In this document: one piece after another, positions 26,885-36,656 of the stretch
Layout of the letters: the number at the start of each line of letters is the position of its first letter
Position numbering within the stretch: the first letter of the stretch is position 1
Source: CALARM01 sp040217695
GTDB taxonomy: Bacteria > Vulcanimicrobiota > SpSt-956 > JAKJGF01
Assembly: GCA_040217695.1 (NCBI GenBank)
Contig: JBEHWO010000001.1
Coordinates: 19,236-83,235, forward strand
Reading direction: 5' to 3'
DNA length: 64,000 bases
The notes under the pieces: generated by a model
Told to the model about the DNA's origin: nothing
Databases searched by the model: none
Seen by the model: only the letters and a program-made list of their open reading frames with translations
Translations under genes and position numbers: made by a program

Positions 26885-28180
26885 ATGAATAAAGACATCA
26901 ACATTTTAATAGCAGAAGACAGTCTTACCCAGGCCGTAAAGCTTCAATTCATATTGCAAAAAAACGGATATAAAGTTTCTCTCGCCAGAAACGGAAGAGA
27001 AGCGCTGGAAAAAGTCAGAGAAGAAAAACCTGATATACTTGTTACTGATATCGTTATGCCTGAAATGGACGGTTATGAGTTATGCAGGCATATAAAATTT
27101 GATGAAACTCTAAAAAATACACCTGTTATACTCCTGACAACCCTTTCAGATCCGAAGGATATTATAAGAGGCCTTGAAGCCAGGGCAGATGCCTTTATCA
27201 CAAAACCTTACAGAGAAGAATTTCTTCTTTCCCGTGTCAATTACATAATGGTTAACAGGGATTTAAGAAAAACATTACCTGAACGGGATCTTGTAATTTC
27301 ATTTATGGACAGGCAATATGTCATCAGTTCAGACAGGCTTCAGATAGTAGATTTGCTCCTTTCTACCTATGAAAATGCTATTAACAAAAATCAGGAACTG
27401 GAAGAAGCAAACAGAGAACTTATAAAGACAAAGAGTGAACTGGAAGATAGAAATAAAGAACTTCAGAACTTAAACGAAGAGAAAAATCGTCTCCTTGGTA
27501 TGGCTGCCCATGATTTGAGGAATCCTATCGGCGCAATACTCAGTTACAGTGAGTTTTTGCTGGAAGAAGATAAAATCAGGGAAGATGAAACGTATGTGGA
27601 TTTTGTAGGAACTATCAAACAGACAAGTGAATTTCTGCTTCATATGGTAAATGAACTGCTTGATATTTCCATAATTGAATCGGGAAATTTGAAACTGACT
27701 CTCACCAGGGCAGATTTTATAGGATTTGTAAAACATAATATTGCTATAAATAATATTCTGTCAGAAAAAAAAGGTATTAATATAATATTCAATTATGATA
27801 GTAATATTCCCCATGTAAAAATAGATGTTCATAAAATGGAACAGGTTTTTAATAATTTAATCAGTAATGCAGTAAAATTCTCTTATCCTGGAAGTAAAGT
27901 CGAGATTTCAATCACGAATAATACAGATGAACTTGTGATTTCTGTAAAAGATGAAGGTAAAGGCATTCCTGAAAGAGAATTTTCAAGACTATTTAAACCG
28001 TTCAGCAGAACAAGTGTTCAGGCTACAGGAGATGAATCAAGCACCGGCCTGGGACTTGCCATTGTCAAAAAAATAGTGGAAGGACATGGAGGTAAAATAT
28101 GGGTTGAAAGTATTGTAGATAAAGGTTCAACCTTTTATTTTTCCCTTCCTCTTATCAGTGATGTTTGTGGAAGCATGTAG
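26885..28180 (+). CDS. Receiver-histidine kinase, first gene of a chemosensory cluster
   Basis: 431 residues, SD AGAGGAG. Receiver domain (1-125) with acidic ED at 11-12, acceptor D55 and K107; a coiled coil (about 165-200, ELEEANRELIKTKSELEDRN); HisKA with H209 in LLGMAAHDLRNP; HATPase with NLISNAVKFS, DEGKGIPE and STGLGLAIVKK. It is a cytosolic response-regulator/kinase hybrid with the receiver first. Its end overlaps cheW by 23 nt, so it is translationally coupled to the chemosensory genes and likely takes phosphate or signal from the CheA-REC protein encoded downstream. Confidence 0.92.
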   Translation: MNKDINILIAEDSLTQAVKLQFILQKNGYKVSLARNGREALEKVREEKPDILVTDIVMPEMDGYELCRHIKFDETLKNTPVILLTTLSDPKDIIRGLEARADAFITKPYREEFLLSRVNYIMVNRDLRKTLPERDLVISFMDRQYVISSDRLQIVDLLLSTYENAINKNQELEEANRELIKTKSELEDRNKELQNLNEEKNRLLGMAAHDLRNPIGAILSYSEFLLEEDKIREDETYVDFVGTIKQTSEFLLHMVNELLDISIIESGNLKLTLTRADFIGFVKHNIAINNILSEKKGINIIFNYDSNIPHVKIDVHKMEQVFNNLISNAVKFSYPGSKVEISITNNTDELVISVKDEGKGIPEREFSRLFKPFSRTSVQATGDESSTGLGLAIVKKIVEGHGGKIWVESIVDKGSTFYFSLPLISDVCGSM

Positions 28181-28673
28181 CAATAAGTCCAATCATTATC
28201 TTATATTTATCCTTGAAAAAGAAAAATATGCCATCTCTGTATCGGCAGTGGAAAGAATATGCTCTGTCGTAAATATTACGCCTCTGCCGGAAGGACCTGA
28301 CATATTGCAGGGTATTATTAAAATGAAAAACCTTATTGTTCCTGTTATAAATGTGCGTAAAAGACTCGGTATACCTGACAGGGAAGCGGAGTTGAGTGAT
28401 CACATGATAATTGTCAGAACAGAGAAACTTACTCTGGCTCTGCTTGTAGATGAAGTTACGGGACTTATAGAACTGGATATTACAGACATAGAAAAAAAAG
28501 ATAATATTTTCCCCGGTCTGAAATATATTGAAGGAGTTATAAAATCGTCGCCCGGTATAATAATAGTGCATAACCCTGACGAGTTTCTGTCTCCTGAAGA
28601 GGAAGAAAAGCTTGCCACGGTAACAGGAGAAAAAAATGAATATTTCAGAAGATCTTCTCAAAAGGTTGAGTAA
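28158..28673 (+). CDS. cheW: CheW coupling protein 1
   Basis: 171 residues; starts GTG-ATG inside the end of the kinase gene. CheW-like SH3 pair: YLIFILEKEKYAISVSAVER, ITPLPEGPDILQGIIKMKN, VPVINVRKRLGIP, TLALLVDEVTGLIEL. CheW links chemoreceptor tips to CheA. The last 38 nt overlap the start of cheR, so the two are coupled. The C-terminal tail is acidic (SPEEEEKLATVTGEKNE). Confidence 0.92.
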   Translation: MMFVEACSNKSNHYLIFILEKEKYAISVSAVERICSVVNITPLPEGPDILQGIIKMKNLIVPVINVRKRLGIPDREAELSDHMIIVRTEKLTLALLVDEVTGLIELDITDIEKKDNIFPGLKYIEGVIKSSPGIIIVHNPDEFLSPEEEEKLATVTGEKNEYFRRSSQKVE

Positions 28674-30174
28674 GCTGATACATAAAAAAACCGGCCTTTA
28701 TTTTCCTGAGAACAAATGGAATGATCTGGAAAGAGCAGTTATTTCATATGCAGAAACTGTTAACGTCAGAGAGCCGGAATTATGTATAGACTCATTGCTG
28801 TCATCCCATGGAAAAAATTTGAATATACTGGTGGAAAAGCTTACTGTAGGAGAAACTTATTTCTTACGGGATATGAACTTATTCCGGCTGTTAGAAGAAA
28901 AACTTTTACCGCCCCTTCTGCATCTCAGAGAGAATAGCGGGAAATATTTAAGGATATGGAGTGCAGGATGCAGTACAGGTGAAGAACCTTATTCCATAGC
29001 AATAGTAATTAACAGACTGATGCCTGATATGAGCTCATGGAAATTGAATATTACAGGAACTGATATTAACAATAGCTCCCTTGAAAAAGCCAGAAGTGGC
29101 CTTTATAAAGAATGGTCATTTCGGGAAACACCTCTATGGTTTAAAGAAAAATATTTTGAGAAAATAGATAAACATACCTTTTCCATAAGAAGTGACATAA
29201 AAAAAACCGTTACTTTTTCCTGTTTCAATCTGGCAGAAGATATTTATTCCGGACTGTTGCATAATATGGATATAATCTTCTGCCGTAATGTGCTTATGTA
29301 TTTTTCTTCCGATATAAGGGGAAAAATTATCAGCCGTTTTTATGACTCTCTTTCCGACGGAGGGTGGTTTATTATAAGCCCGTCCGAATCTTCCTGTCTT
29401 GACGGTTCAAAATTTATTCCCGTCCATTTTCCCGGTGCCATATTATATAAAAAAGATAGAAATAATAAATTTTTTTATATGGCTGATAAAACAGACACAT
29501 GGGAATTACATATGCCCCATGATTATATCCTTCCCTTTGAAGAAATTAAATCAGAAGCTTTTGTAGACCTGACCGGATTAAAACAGGTTGAAGAAGAGGC
29601 ATGTCATGATATGACATCCTGTTATATGCCGGCAGGTTCTCTCTCTGTAACGGTTAAAGAGGAAACAGAGCAGGATATGACAGAATATGAATCAGCATTA
29701 AAACTTTACGACCTGGGGCATTACAGAGAGGCTTCACAGAAACTGGAAGATTTTTTTAATAAAGGTCATATATCATCATCTCATACGGACGGTATGATAA
29801 TTCTGGCAAAATCCTACGGCAATCAACATAATTATTCTCCTGCAGAACAGTGGTGTAAAAAAGCAATAGAATATAAAAAGACAGACAGATATTATTACTA
29901 TCTCCTTTCTACTATACTGCAGGAACAAAATAAGATTGATGAAGCCATTACATCACTTAAAAAAGCCATATATCTTGACGAAAATTTTATTATTCCTTAT
30001 TTTTTACTGGGAAGTCTCTATGTGAAACAGGGAAAAACTAAAGAAGCAGAAAAACAGTTCAAAAATACTCTTTCTATGCTGGATAATCTGAAAGAAGATG
30101 CAATTTTATATGATTCCGACGGGATGACAGCAGGAAGATTGAAAGAAATTGTTAAAATCATGACAGGGAAATAA
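28636..30174 (+). CDS. cheR: CheR methyltransferase with C-terminal TPRs
   Basis: 512 residues; SD AGGAG 8 nt before the ATG. CheR N-domain, then the SAM-binding methyltransferase: LTVGETYFLRDMNLF, RIWSAGCSTGEEPYSIA, ITGTDINNSSLEKAR, IIFCRNVLMYFS, GGWFIISPSES. It methylates receptor glutamates. The C-terminal 170 residues carry TPRs (ALKLYDLGHYREASQKLEDF, then AITSLKKAIYLDENFII), as in the CheR proteins of alternative or Frz-like systems, where the TPRs are thought to select the receptor or other partners. Confidence 0.92.
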   Translation: MNISEDLLKRLSKLIHKKTGLYFPENKWNDLERAVISYAETVNVREPELCIDSLLSSHGKNLNILVEKLTVGETYFLRDMNLFRLLEEKLLPPLLHLRENSGKYLRIWSAGCSTGEEPYSIAIVINRLMPDMSSWKLNITGTDINNSSLEKARSGLYKEWSFRETPLWFKEKYFEKIDKHTFSIRSDIKKTVTFSCFNLAEDIYSGLLHNMDIIFCRNVLMYFSSDIRGKIISRFYDSLSDGGWFIISPSESSCLDGSKFIPVHFPGAILYKKDRNNKFFYMADKTDTWELHMPHDYILPFEEIKSEAFVDLTGLKQVEEEACHDMTSCYMPAGSLSVTVKEETEQDMTEYESALKLYDLGHYREASQKLEDFFNKGHISSSHTDGMIILAKSYGNQHNYSPAEQWCKKAIEYKKTDRYYYYLLSTILQEQNKIDEAITSLKKAIYLDENFIIPYFLLGSLYVKQGKTKEAEKQFKNTLSMLDNLKEDAILYDSDGMTAGRLKEIVKIMTGK

Positions 30175-30179
30175 GTTAT

Positions 30180-30761
30180 ATGAAAGAAAAAAATTATAAA
30201 TATTACAGAAAAATGGACTATGAAACAGGAGAATTTATCCTTACAGAGGAAGAGAAAAAGGATATTTTAATAAAGAGAGCGGAAATGCTTGCCAGGGATA
30301 TTTCTGCTGAAAGTGAGGGAGAAAGGACTCAAATCGTGGAATTTATACTTGCCGGTGAAAGATATGGTATTGAAGCCATATATGTAAGAGAAATTTTCCC
30401 ACTGAAAGACCTTACTCCCATACCGTGTACACCGTCTTTTATAACAGGTGTTATAAATGTTCGCCACGAGATAGTGTCAGTAATGGATATAAAAAAATTT
30501 TTCAATCTTCCTGAATGTGGTATAACAGAATTGAATAAAGTTATTATTCTGAAAACAGATGATATGGAGGTCGGTATTCTCGCAGATTCCATAACAGGTG
30601 TTACCTGTGTAGATATTGACGGGTTGCAGACATTTCTTCCAGGTCTCACAGACATAGGAGCAGAATATTTAAAGGGTATTGCAGAAGGGCCTTTAATAAT
30701 CCTTGACGGAGAGAAAATACTTTCAGATAAAAAACTTATAGTTTCTGAAGAAGTAGAATGA
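30180..30761 (+). CDS. cheW: CheW coupling protein 2
   Basis: 193 residues, only 5 nt after cheR. An N-terminal charged extension of about 50 residues precedes the CheW domain (QIVEFILAGERYGIEAIYVR, PLKDLTPIPCTPSFITGVIN, NVRHEIVSVMDIKKFFNLP, VGILADSITGV). Two dissimilar CheW proteins in one cluster suggest either two docking roles or array scaffolding, as seen with FrzA/FrzB-type pairs. Confidence 0.92.
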   Translation: MKEKNYKYYRKMDYETGEFILTEEEKKDILIKRAEMLARDISAESEGERTQIVEFILAGERYGIEAIYVREIFPLKDLTPIPCTPSFITGVINVRHEIVSVMDIKKFFNLPECGITELNKVIILKTDDMEVGILADSITGVTCVDIDGLQTFLPGLTDIGAEYLKGIAEGPLIILDGEKILSDKKLIVSEEVE

Positions 30762-30805
30762 ATATTTGGGAAATAGTCAGTTTCATAATTATCTATAAAT
30801 AATGA

Positions 30806-30880
30806 TTTCGTAAAGCGTGATGTGTAAATCGTGATGCGCCGGGATTAAACCCGTCACGCGTTACGTGTTACCCGTTACGA
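30806..30880 (+). repeat. Heptamers between cheW2 and the MCP gene
   Basis: CGTAAAG/CGTGATG/GTGTAAATCGTGATGC units on the cheW side, then CGTCACGCGTTACGTGTTACCCGTTACG before the MCP gene, the same post-stop/pre-start polarity seen elsewhere. The pieces can pair into a hairpin around GGGATTAAACCC. Confidence 0.75.
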
Positions 30881-30926
30881 CAACTTGAGAATGTACAGAA
30901 ATTTGCATGTTTAAGGAGTAAAATAT

Positions 30927-32951
30927 ATGAATTTTATCAAGAAAAATCTTATGATTAAATTAATGTTAGCTTTTTTTATTTTTTCCTCTGTCACTGTTAT
31001 TGCTATCTGTTATATGAGCTATATTCGCAGCAGTTCTTCCATGGAAAGAATAATATATATAAAACTTTCAGGTAGCATGTCCCACAAGAAAATTATAATT
31101 ACCAGGTATTTCCAGTCAATAATTAATGCATCTCTTTATTTAAGTTCCCGTGACGGTGTTTCGGTAATGAATTCATTTATAGCCTGTTATAAAAAAGAAG
31201 GAACGTCGGCATTAGATATAAATACAGAAGCTTATAAATCACTATGTGCTAAAACAGACGCATCTTTCAAGGACATAGAGAGTATTTATAAAGATTTTAA
31301 AGATATATTGTTTATCTGTTCCGACCATGGACATGTTCTTTATTCCTTAAGGAAAGGTAAAGAAGTCGGGACAGATCTGGTGACAGGGCCTTATAGAGAC
31401 AGTGCACTGGGAAATTTATGGATGAAGGTAATGAAAGAAAAGAAAGTTTCCATGTGTGATTACTCTTATTATGAACCGGCGGGAGACATAGTTTATTTTA
31501 TAGGAACTCCTGTTTTAAATGACAGAAATGAAATCTGCGGTGTAATAGCAATAAGGTTGAGTCCTGAAGATATTAATAATATACTCAAAGTCAATATAGG
31601 GGTCGGAAAAACTGAAGAAACTTATATTGCAGGTAAAGATTTACTGGCCCGTTCCAATCTTATCAGTAACCCCTCTGCAATATTAAAGCAGAAGATCGAT
31701 ACGGAAGCAGTAAATCGTGCTTTTAATAACGAAGAGGGCAGTGCAATAATATTTGACTACCGTAATAAAAAGGTGTTGAGTAGTTACGCTCCTATGGAAT
31801 TAAAGGAGACAACAGGACTGGACATTAACTGGGTTATTATCAGTGAAGTTGATATGTCGGAAGCTATGGCTCCTATTATGGAACTGGAATATGATTTGCT
31901 GAAAGTCGGATTTATTGCTCTCCTTTTATCACTTTTGATATCTTATATTATAGCAAAACGTATTACTTCACCTATAAGAAAAATTTCTCAGGAAGCTGTC
32001 AGGGTAGGAGCAGGCGATCTGACTGCCACCATTACATGTGATGACAGAACTGATGAAATAGGTGTTATGACTATGGAGTTTAAAAAAATGGTGGAGAACC
32101 TTCGAAAACAGACAGGGGAAATTATAGAAGGAACTACTGTTCTCTCTACAGCAGTAACTGAAATATCCACTGCTATAGCGGAACTTTCAACTACTGCTAC
32201 GGAAACAGCTGCCTCTATAAGTGAAACGACTACAACTATAGAGGAAGTGAGACAGACATCAGAACTTTCCAGTCAGAAGGCGAAGCAGTTATCTGCAAAT
32301 GCCCAGAAAACGGTAGCTATATCACAACTCGGGAAAAAATCTACGGAAGATACAATAGAAGAAATAAAAAAGATAAAGGAACAGATGGAGTCCATTGCGG
32401 AAACTATTATAAAACTCAGTGAACAGAGTCAGTCCATAGGAGAAATAATAGCTACCGTAAATGATCTCGCAGAACAGTCAAATATTCTTGCAGTCAATGC
32501 AGCTATTGAAGCAGTAAAGGCAGGAGAAGCGGGTAAAGGTTTTACTGTTGTGGCACAGGAAGTGAAGAGTCTTGCAGAGCAATCTAAAGCTGCAACATCT
32601 CAGATAAGGCATATCTTAAATGATATACAGAAAGCTACAACAGCAGCAGTAATGGCTGCAGAGCAGGGAAATAAAGCAGTGGAGCAGGGAGTAAAACAAT
32701 CAGCCCAGGCAGGAGAAGCTATTGTAACCCTTACAAAAGGTGTTGTAGAAGCAGCACAGAGTTCAATCCAGATTGAAGCTTCAAGCAATCAGCAGATGGC
32801 AGGTATAGATCAGGTCAATATAGCAATGAAAAATATCAAACAGGCAAGCATACATAATGTAGAGAGTGCAAGACAGCTTGAAGATGCCGTAAAATCAATA
32901 GGAGACTTATGGGAAAAATTGAAAAATATTGTAAAAATTTATAAAGTATAA
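30927..32951 (+). CDS. Methyl-accepting chemotaxis protein
   Basis: 674 residues with SD AAGGAG. TM1 (LMLAFFIFSSVTVIAICYM, about 12-31), an extracytoplasmic dCache-like sensor of about 290 residues, TM2 (FIALLLSLLISYIIA, about 330-345), HAMP (ITSPIRKISQEAVRVGAGDL) and a cytoplasmic signalling helical hairpin with the conserved tip SNILAVNAAIEAVKAGEAGK. It is the only receptor in the cluster and so the likely input to it. No PAS or C-terminal pentapeptide for CheR tethering is visible, which fits a CheR that has TPRs instead. Confidence 0.93.
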   Translation: MNFIKKNLMIKLMLAFFIFSSVTVIAICYMSYIRSSSSMERIIYIKLSGSMSHKKIIITRYFQSIINASLYLSSRDGVSVMNSFIACYKKEGTSALDINTEAYKSLCAKTDASFKDIESIYKDFKDILFICSDHGHVLYSLRKGKEVGTDLVTGPYRDSALGNLWMKVMKEKKVSMCDYSYYEPAGDIVYFIGTPVLNDRNEICGVIAIRLSPEDINNILKVNIGVGKTEETYIAGKDLLARSNLISNPSAILKQKIDTEAVNRAFNNEEGSAIIFDYRNKKVLSSYAPMELKETTGLDINWVIISEVDMSEAMAPIMELEYDLLKVGFIALLLSLLISYIIAKRITSPIRKISQEAVRVGAGDLTATITCDDRTDEIGVMTMEFKKMVENLRKQTGEIIEGTTVLSTAVTEISTAIAELSTTATETAASISETTTTIEEVRQTSELSSQKAKQLSANAQKTVAISQLGKKSTEDTIEEIKKIKEQMESIAETIIKLSEQSQSIGEIIATVNDLAEQSNILAVNAAIEAVKAGEAGKGFTVVAQEVKSLAEQSKAATSQIRHILNDIQKATTAAVMAAEQGNKAVEQGVKQSAQAGEAIVTLTKGVVEAAQSSIQIEASSNQQMAGIDQVNIAMKNIKQASIHNVESARQLEDAVKSIGDLWEKLKNIVKIYKV

Positions 32952-32974
32952 GAAGTGAAACCTGAATACTGATT

Positions 32975-35305
32975 ATGGATATGAATGAAGAATTCCTTCA
33001 GATGCTTCTTTCTGCTTTTAGAGCAGAAGGAGAAGAAAGAATTAATATAATGTCTTCATCACTTCTGGAACTGGAAAAAGAAGCTTCTGAAGAAAAACAA
33101 AAAACAATACTGGAAACAATATACAGAGAGGCGCACAGCCTGAAGGGTGCTGCCAGAGCTGTTGATCTGACTTCTATAGAGACACTCTGCCATGGCATGG
33201 AAAATATTTTTTCTCTCCTGAAGAACAACAGACTGACCCTGAACAGTGAGATGTTTGATATATTTCATAAGACTGTTGATATGATTGAAAAAATTCTTAC
33301 AAAGTCAGGAGAAGAAGATATTTCAGGGATTATTCAGGAACTTGACTCTTTAAAGACAGGGGAAATAAAAAGAGTAAAAAAAGCTGTGCCGTCAGACGTG
33401 TTTTCAGAGAAAAAAGAATTGCCTGCAAAACTTTCGGATGACTCTTCAGAGAAGAAAGAAGAGCCTGAAAAAACTTTGCCCCCTGTTTCTGAAGACGAAT
33501 GTAAAACAGAATCTGCTTCAAAGGATATGGAAGGAGTTTTGAAAATAAAAACTGCTCCCGAAACAGTGAGAATAGCTGCAACAAAACTGGACATGCTTAT
33601 GCTTCAGGCAGAAGAATTACTATCTGTAAAACTCTCGACCAGACAGCGTTCTTCCGATTTAAAAGATATTAAAGATATGATAGTTCTGTGGAAAAAAGAC
33701 AGGAATAAAATTAATCCTGATATAAAAAAAATTGCCGGAATGACAGATGAAAAAGAGATAAAAAAAGAGTTGACCTCCGGGCTGGCAGAGTTGATGGAAT
33801 TTAACAATAAATATATAGATGCACTTGAAAATAAAATTTCAGAGCTTTTAAGATTTTCTCTTTTAGACTGTCGTTCCGCCACATTTCTTGTAGATAATCT
33901 CCTTGAAGAAATGAAGAAAATTCTTATGATGCCTTTTTCCTCTATTACCATGTCTTTCCCCAGAATGGTAAGGGATATTTCAAAAGCCAGGGATAAGGAA
34001 GCAGAGTTAATTGTTGAAGGCGGCCATATCGAACTGGACAGGCGTATACTGGAAGAAATGAAAACCCCTCTTATTCATCTTCTGAGAAATTCCGTTGATC
34101 ATGGTATTGAACCTCCTTATGAAAGAGAGAAAAAAAATAAAGAGAGAAAAGGCATTATAAAAATCAGTCTATCCCAGATGGATACAGGAAAGGTAAGTAT
34201 TGTAATTTCTGATGACGGCAGAGGAATTGATGTGGAAAAAATCAGATCTGTAGCTATAAAAAAAGGTATTATGTCAGATGAAATTTTACCATGTGAAGAT
34301 GAAATTTTTTCACTTATATTTCAGCCGGATATTTCAGCAAGTCCTATCATTACAGATATTTCCGGCAGAGGCCTCGGTATGGCAATAGTAAGAGAAACTG
34401 TTGAAAAAATGGGCGGAACTATAACTGTTCAAAGTAAAGCAAACAGCGGAACGACATTTAAAATAATTCTTCCTCTCACACTTGCTACATTCAGAGGCAC
34501 TCTTGTCATTATATCAGGAAGAGAATTTATTATACCTGCCATAAATATAGAAAGGGTTTTAAGAATAAAAAAGAGTGAAGTGAAAACAGTGGAAAATAAA
34601 GAAACAGTCAGAATAGATAAAAAAACTATTCCCATTGTTTATCTCTCTGACATACTGGAACTGCCGGACAGAAAGGAAGATAAGAGGGACTTTATTATAC
34701 TGTTAATTATTCGCCGCGGAGACAGAACCGCTGGTTTCTGTGTAAATGAAGTAATCTCAGAGCAGGAAGTGCTGGTAAAAAGTCTGGGCAACCAGCTTGC
34801 CCGTGTAAGAAATATTTCAGGTGCCACTATTTCGAGTGCCGGTAAGGTAATTCCGATTTTAAATACCTCTGATCTGGTAAAATCTGCTTTAAAAATTACT
34901 CATAAACGAAGGATAAAGGATATAGAAGAAAGAAAAGAAGAGATTAAATCAATTCTGGTAGCAGATGATTCCATTACTTCCAGAATACTTGTAAAAAATA
35001 TACTTGAAGCTTCCGGTTATAATGTTAAAACGGCTGTGGACGGTATTGATGCCTATAGAGCTTTAAGAGAAGACGAGTTTCATCTCGTTGTTTCAGATGT
35101 AGAAATGCCCAGAATGGACGGCTTTGAACTGACGGAAACAATAAGAAAGGATAAAAAACTTTCGGAACTTCCCGTTATCCTTCTCACTGCCCTTTCTTCA
35201 AAAGAAGACAGGGAAAGAGGAATAGATGTCGGTGCCAGTGCATATATAGTAAAAAGCACTTTTGAGCAGACAGGACTCTTGAATGTTGTAAAGAGATTAA
35301 TTTAA
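32975..35305 (+). CDS. cheA: CheA histidine kinase fused to a receiver domain
   Basis: 776 residues: Hpt with phospho-His H54 in REAHSLKGAAR, a Ser/Glu/Lys-rich linker (about 130-190), a helical segment, HATPase with HLLRNSVDHGIEPP, DDGRGIDVEKI and GRGLGMAIVRE, a CheW-like domain (ATFRGTLVIISGREFIIPA), and a C-terminal receiver (ILVADDSITSRILVKNIL, acceptor in VVSDVEMPRMDGF). CheA-receiver fusions are typical of Frz-like or alternative-function pathways rather than flagellar ones; no flagellar gene or free CheY is present. Starts MDM with a weak SD, 23 nt after the MCP gene. Confidence 0.93.
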   Translation: MDMNEEFLQMLLSAFRAEGEERINIMSSSLLELEKEASEEKQKTILETIYREAHSLKGAARAVDLTSIETLCHGMENIFSLLKNNRLTLNSEMFDIFHKTVDMIEKILTKSGEEDISGIIQELDSLKTGEIKRVKKAVPSDVFSEKKELPAKLSDDSSEKKEEPEKTLPPVSEDECKTESASKDMEGVLKIKTAPETVRIAATKLDMLMLQAEELLSVKLSTRQRSSDLKDIKDMIVLWKKDRNKINPDIKKIAGMTDEKEIKKELTSGLAELMEFNNKYIDALENKISELLRFSLLDCRSATFLVDNLLEEMKKILMMPFSSITMSFPRMVRDISKARDKEAELIVEGGHIELDRRILEEMKTPLIHLLRNSVDHGIEPPYEREKKNKERKGIIKISLSQMDTGKVSIVISDDGRGIDVEKIRSVAIKKGIMSDEILPCEDEIFSLIFQPDISASPIITDISGRGLGMAIVRETVEKMGGTITVQSKANSGTTFKIILPLTLATFRGTLVIISGREFIIPAINIERVLRIKKSEVKTVENKETVRIDKKTIPIVYLSDILELPDRKEDKRDFIILLIIRRGDRTAGFCVNEVISEQEVLVKSLGNQLARVRNISGATISSAGKVIPILNTSDLVKSALKITHKRRIKDIEERKEEIKSILVADDSITSRILVKNILEASGYNVKTAVDGIDAYRALREDEFHLVVSDVEMPRMDGFELTETIRKDKKLSELPVILLTALSSKEDRERGIDVGASAYIVKSTFEQTGLLNVVKRLI

Positions 35306-35560
35306 ATGGTGAGTCGTGAGTAGTGAAAAGTGAAAAGTGAAAAGTGAAAAGTGAAAAGTGAAAAGTGAAAAGTGAAAAGCAAAAAGTGAAAAGCGAAAAG
35401 TGAAAAGCGAAAAGTGAAAAGCGAAAAGTGAAAAGTGAAAAGTGAGTAGGGGCGTTTAATTAAACGCCCCGGGATTAAATACGCATCACGCATCACGCAT
35501 TACGAACCACGCGTCACGCGTTACGCGTTACGCGTCACGATTATCACCCATCACCCGTAT
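35306..35560 (+). repeat. Long GTGAAAA array, palindrome, and CGTCACG array
   Basis: After the cheA stop come GTGAGTC units then about 17 GTGAAAA/GCGAAAA heptamers (35323-35446), the 22-bp perfect palindrome GGGGCGTTTAATTAAACGCC(CC) (35449-35470), then CATCACG, CGTCACG and CGTTACG units (35482-35556) leading to the cheB SD. This is the clearest example of the post-stop/pre-start layout. Confidence 0.9.
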
Positions 35561-35574
35561 ACAGAGGAAAATAT

Positions 35575-36600
35575 ATGATAAAAGTTCTCATAGTTGACGA
35601 TTCTCAAACAGTGAGATTTATTTTATCGGAAATATTGATTTCCGACCCTGATATACAGTTAATCGGTGTGGCAGGGAACGGAGAAGAGGCTCTTTCCATA
35701 CTGGAAAGAAAGAAACCTGATATAATAACAATGGATATCAATATGCCCGGTATAAACGGATTTGAAATAACAAGAAGAATTATGGAAACCAGTCCTGTTC
35801 CTATTGTTATAGTAAGTTCTTACTGCAGTCCTGAAGATGCACAGATGACTTTTAAAGCTCTCGAAGCAGGGGCTGTAGGCATACTGGAAAAACCTTCCAT
35901 AGGACATCAAAATTTTGAAGAAATGAAGAAGAATTTCATTCATACATTAAAACTGATGTCGGAAATAAAAGTTGTAAAAAGATGGACAGATGCAAGAAGA
36001 GAAAAGATAATACCGGTTAACAGACCATTAAAAATTACTCAGGTAAAGGCTGTCGCCATAGGTGCTTCCATAGGTGGCCCCTTTGCGCTGCGTACATTAA
36101 TATCAGGCCTTTCTCCTGATATTAATGTTCCCCTCCTGATTGTTCAGCATATTACAAGAGGATTTATAGAAGGTATGGTAGAATGGTTAAAATCCGATAT
36201 AAAGCTTCCTCTTCATCTTGCGTCACATGGTATAAAACCTGAAGGAGGACACGTATATTTTGCACCTGATGATTTTCATATGGAAGTCGGAAAAAGTGGT
36301 TCTATAATATTAAGAAAAGAAGTGACCGGTAATTGTATATGTCCGTCTGTTTCATCTCTTTTCAGGTCCGTAGCAGATGTTTACGGCTCCAATGCCATAG
36401 GTGTTCTTTTAACAGGTATGGGCACAGACGGATCTGCAGAATTAAAACTGATGAGAGATAAAGGGGCTGTTACCATAGCACAGGATGCGCAAAGCTCTGT
36501 CGTTCATGGCATGCCGGGAGAAGCTATAAAACTCGGAGGTGCAACATATATTCTTCCTCCCGGGGATATGGTGCCTCTTATAATGAAATTAATAAAATAG
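35575..36600 (+). CDS. cheB: CheB protein-glutamate methylesterase/response regulator
   Basis: 341 residues, SD AGAGGAAA. Receiver domain with D8-D9, acceptor D54 and K106, followed by the methylesterase with catalytic Ser165 (AIGASIGGP), His192 (IVQHITRG) and Asp285 (GMGTDGSAE). Removes methyl groups from receptor glutamates when phosphorylated. It closes the chemosensory cluster; it is separated from cheA by 270 bp of repeats, so it may have its own promoter. Confidence 0.95.
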   Translation: MIKVLIVDDSQTVRFILSEILISDPDIQLIGVAGNGEEALSILERKKPDIITMDINMPGINGFEITRRIMETSPVPIVIVSSYCSPEDAQMTFKALEAGAVGILEKPSIGHQNFEEMKKNFIHTLKLMSEIKVVKRWTDARREKIIPVNRPLKITQVKAVAIGASIGGPFALRTLISGLSPDINVPLLIVQHITRGFIEGMVEWLKSDIKLPLHLASHGIKPEGGHVYFAPDDFHMEVGKSGSIILRKEVTGNCICPSVSSLFRSVADVYGSNAIGVLLTGMGTDGSAELKLMRDKGAVTIAQDAQSSVVHGMPGEAIKLGGATYILPPGDMVPLIMKLIK

Positions 36601-36656
36601 CATTTCGCTTTTCAGCTTTTCTGCCGACTGCTGATAGCTGAAAGCTGATAGCTGAC
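36601..36656 (+). repeat. AGCTGAT heptamers between cheB and the M16 gene
   Basis: Three to four AGCTGAT/AGCTGAA 7-mers (36632-36655) preceded by TTTCAGC, which can pair with GCTGAAA as a hairpin. It shows that 7-bp periodicity is not limited to the GTGA/TCAC units. Confidence 0.65.

Noticed and set aside
35323..35446. CRISPR array
   Set aside because: Units are 7 bp, contiguous, without spacers and without cas genes; same for 39335-39545 and 56815-57003.
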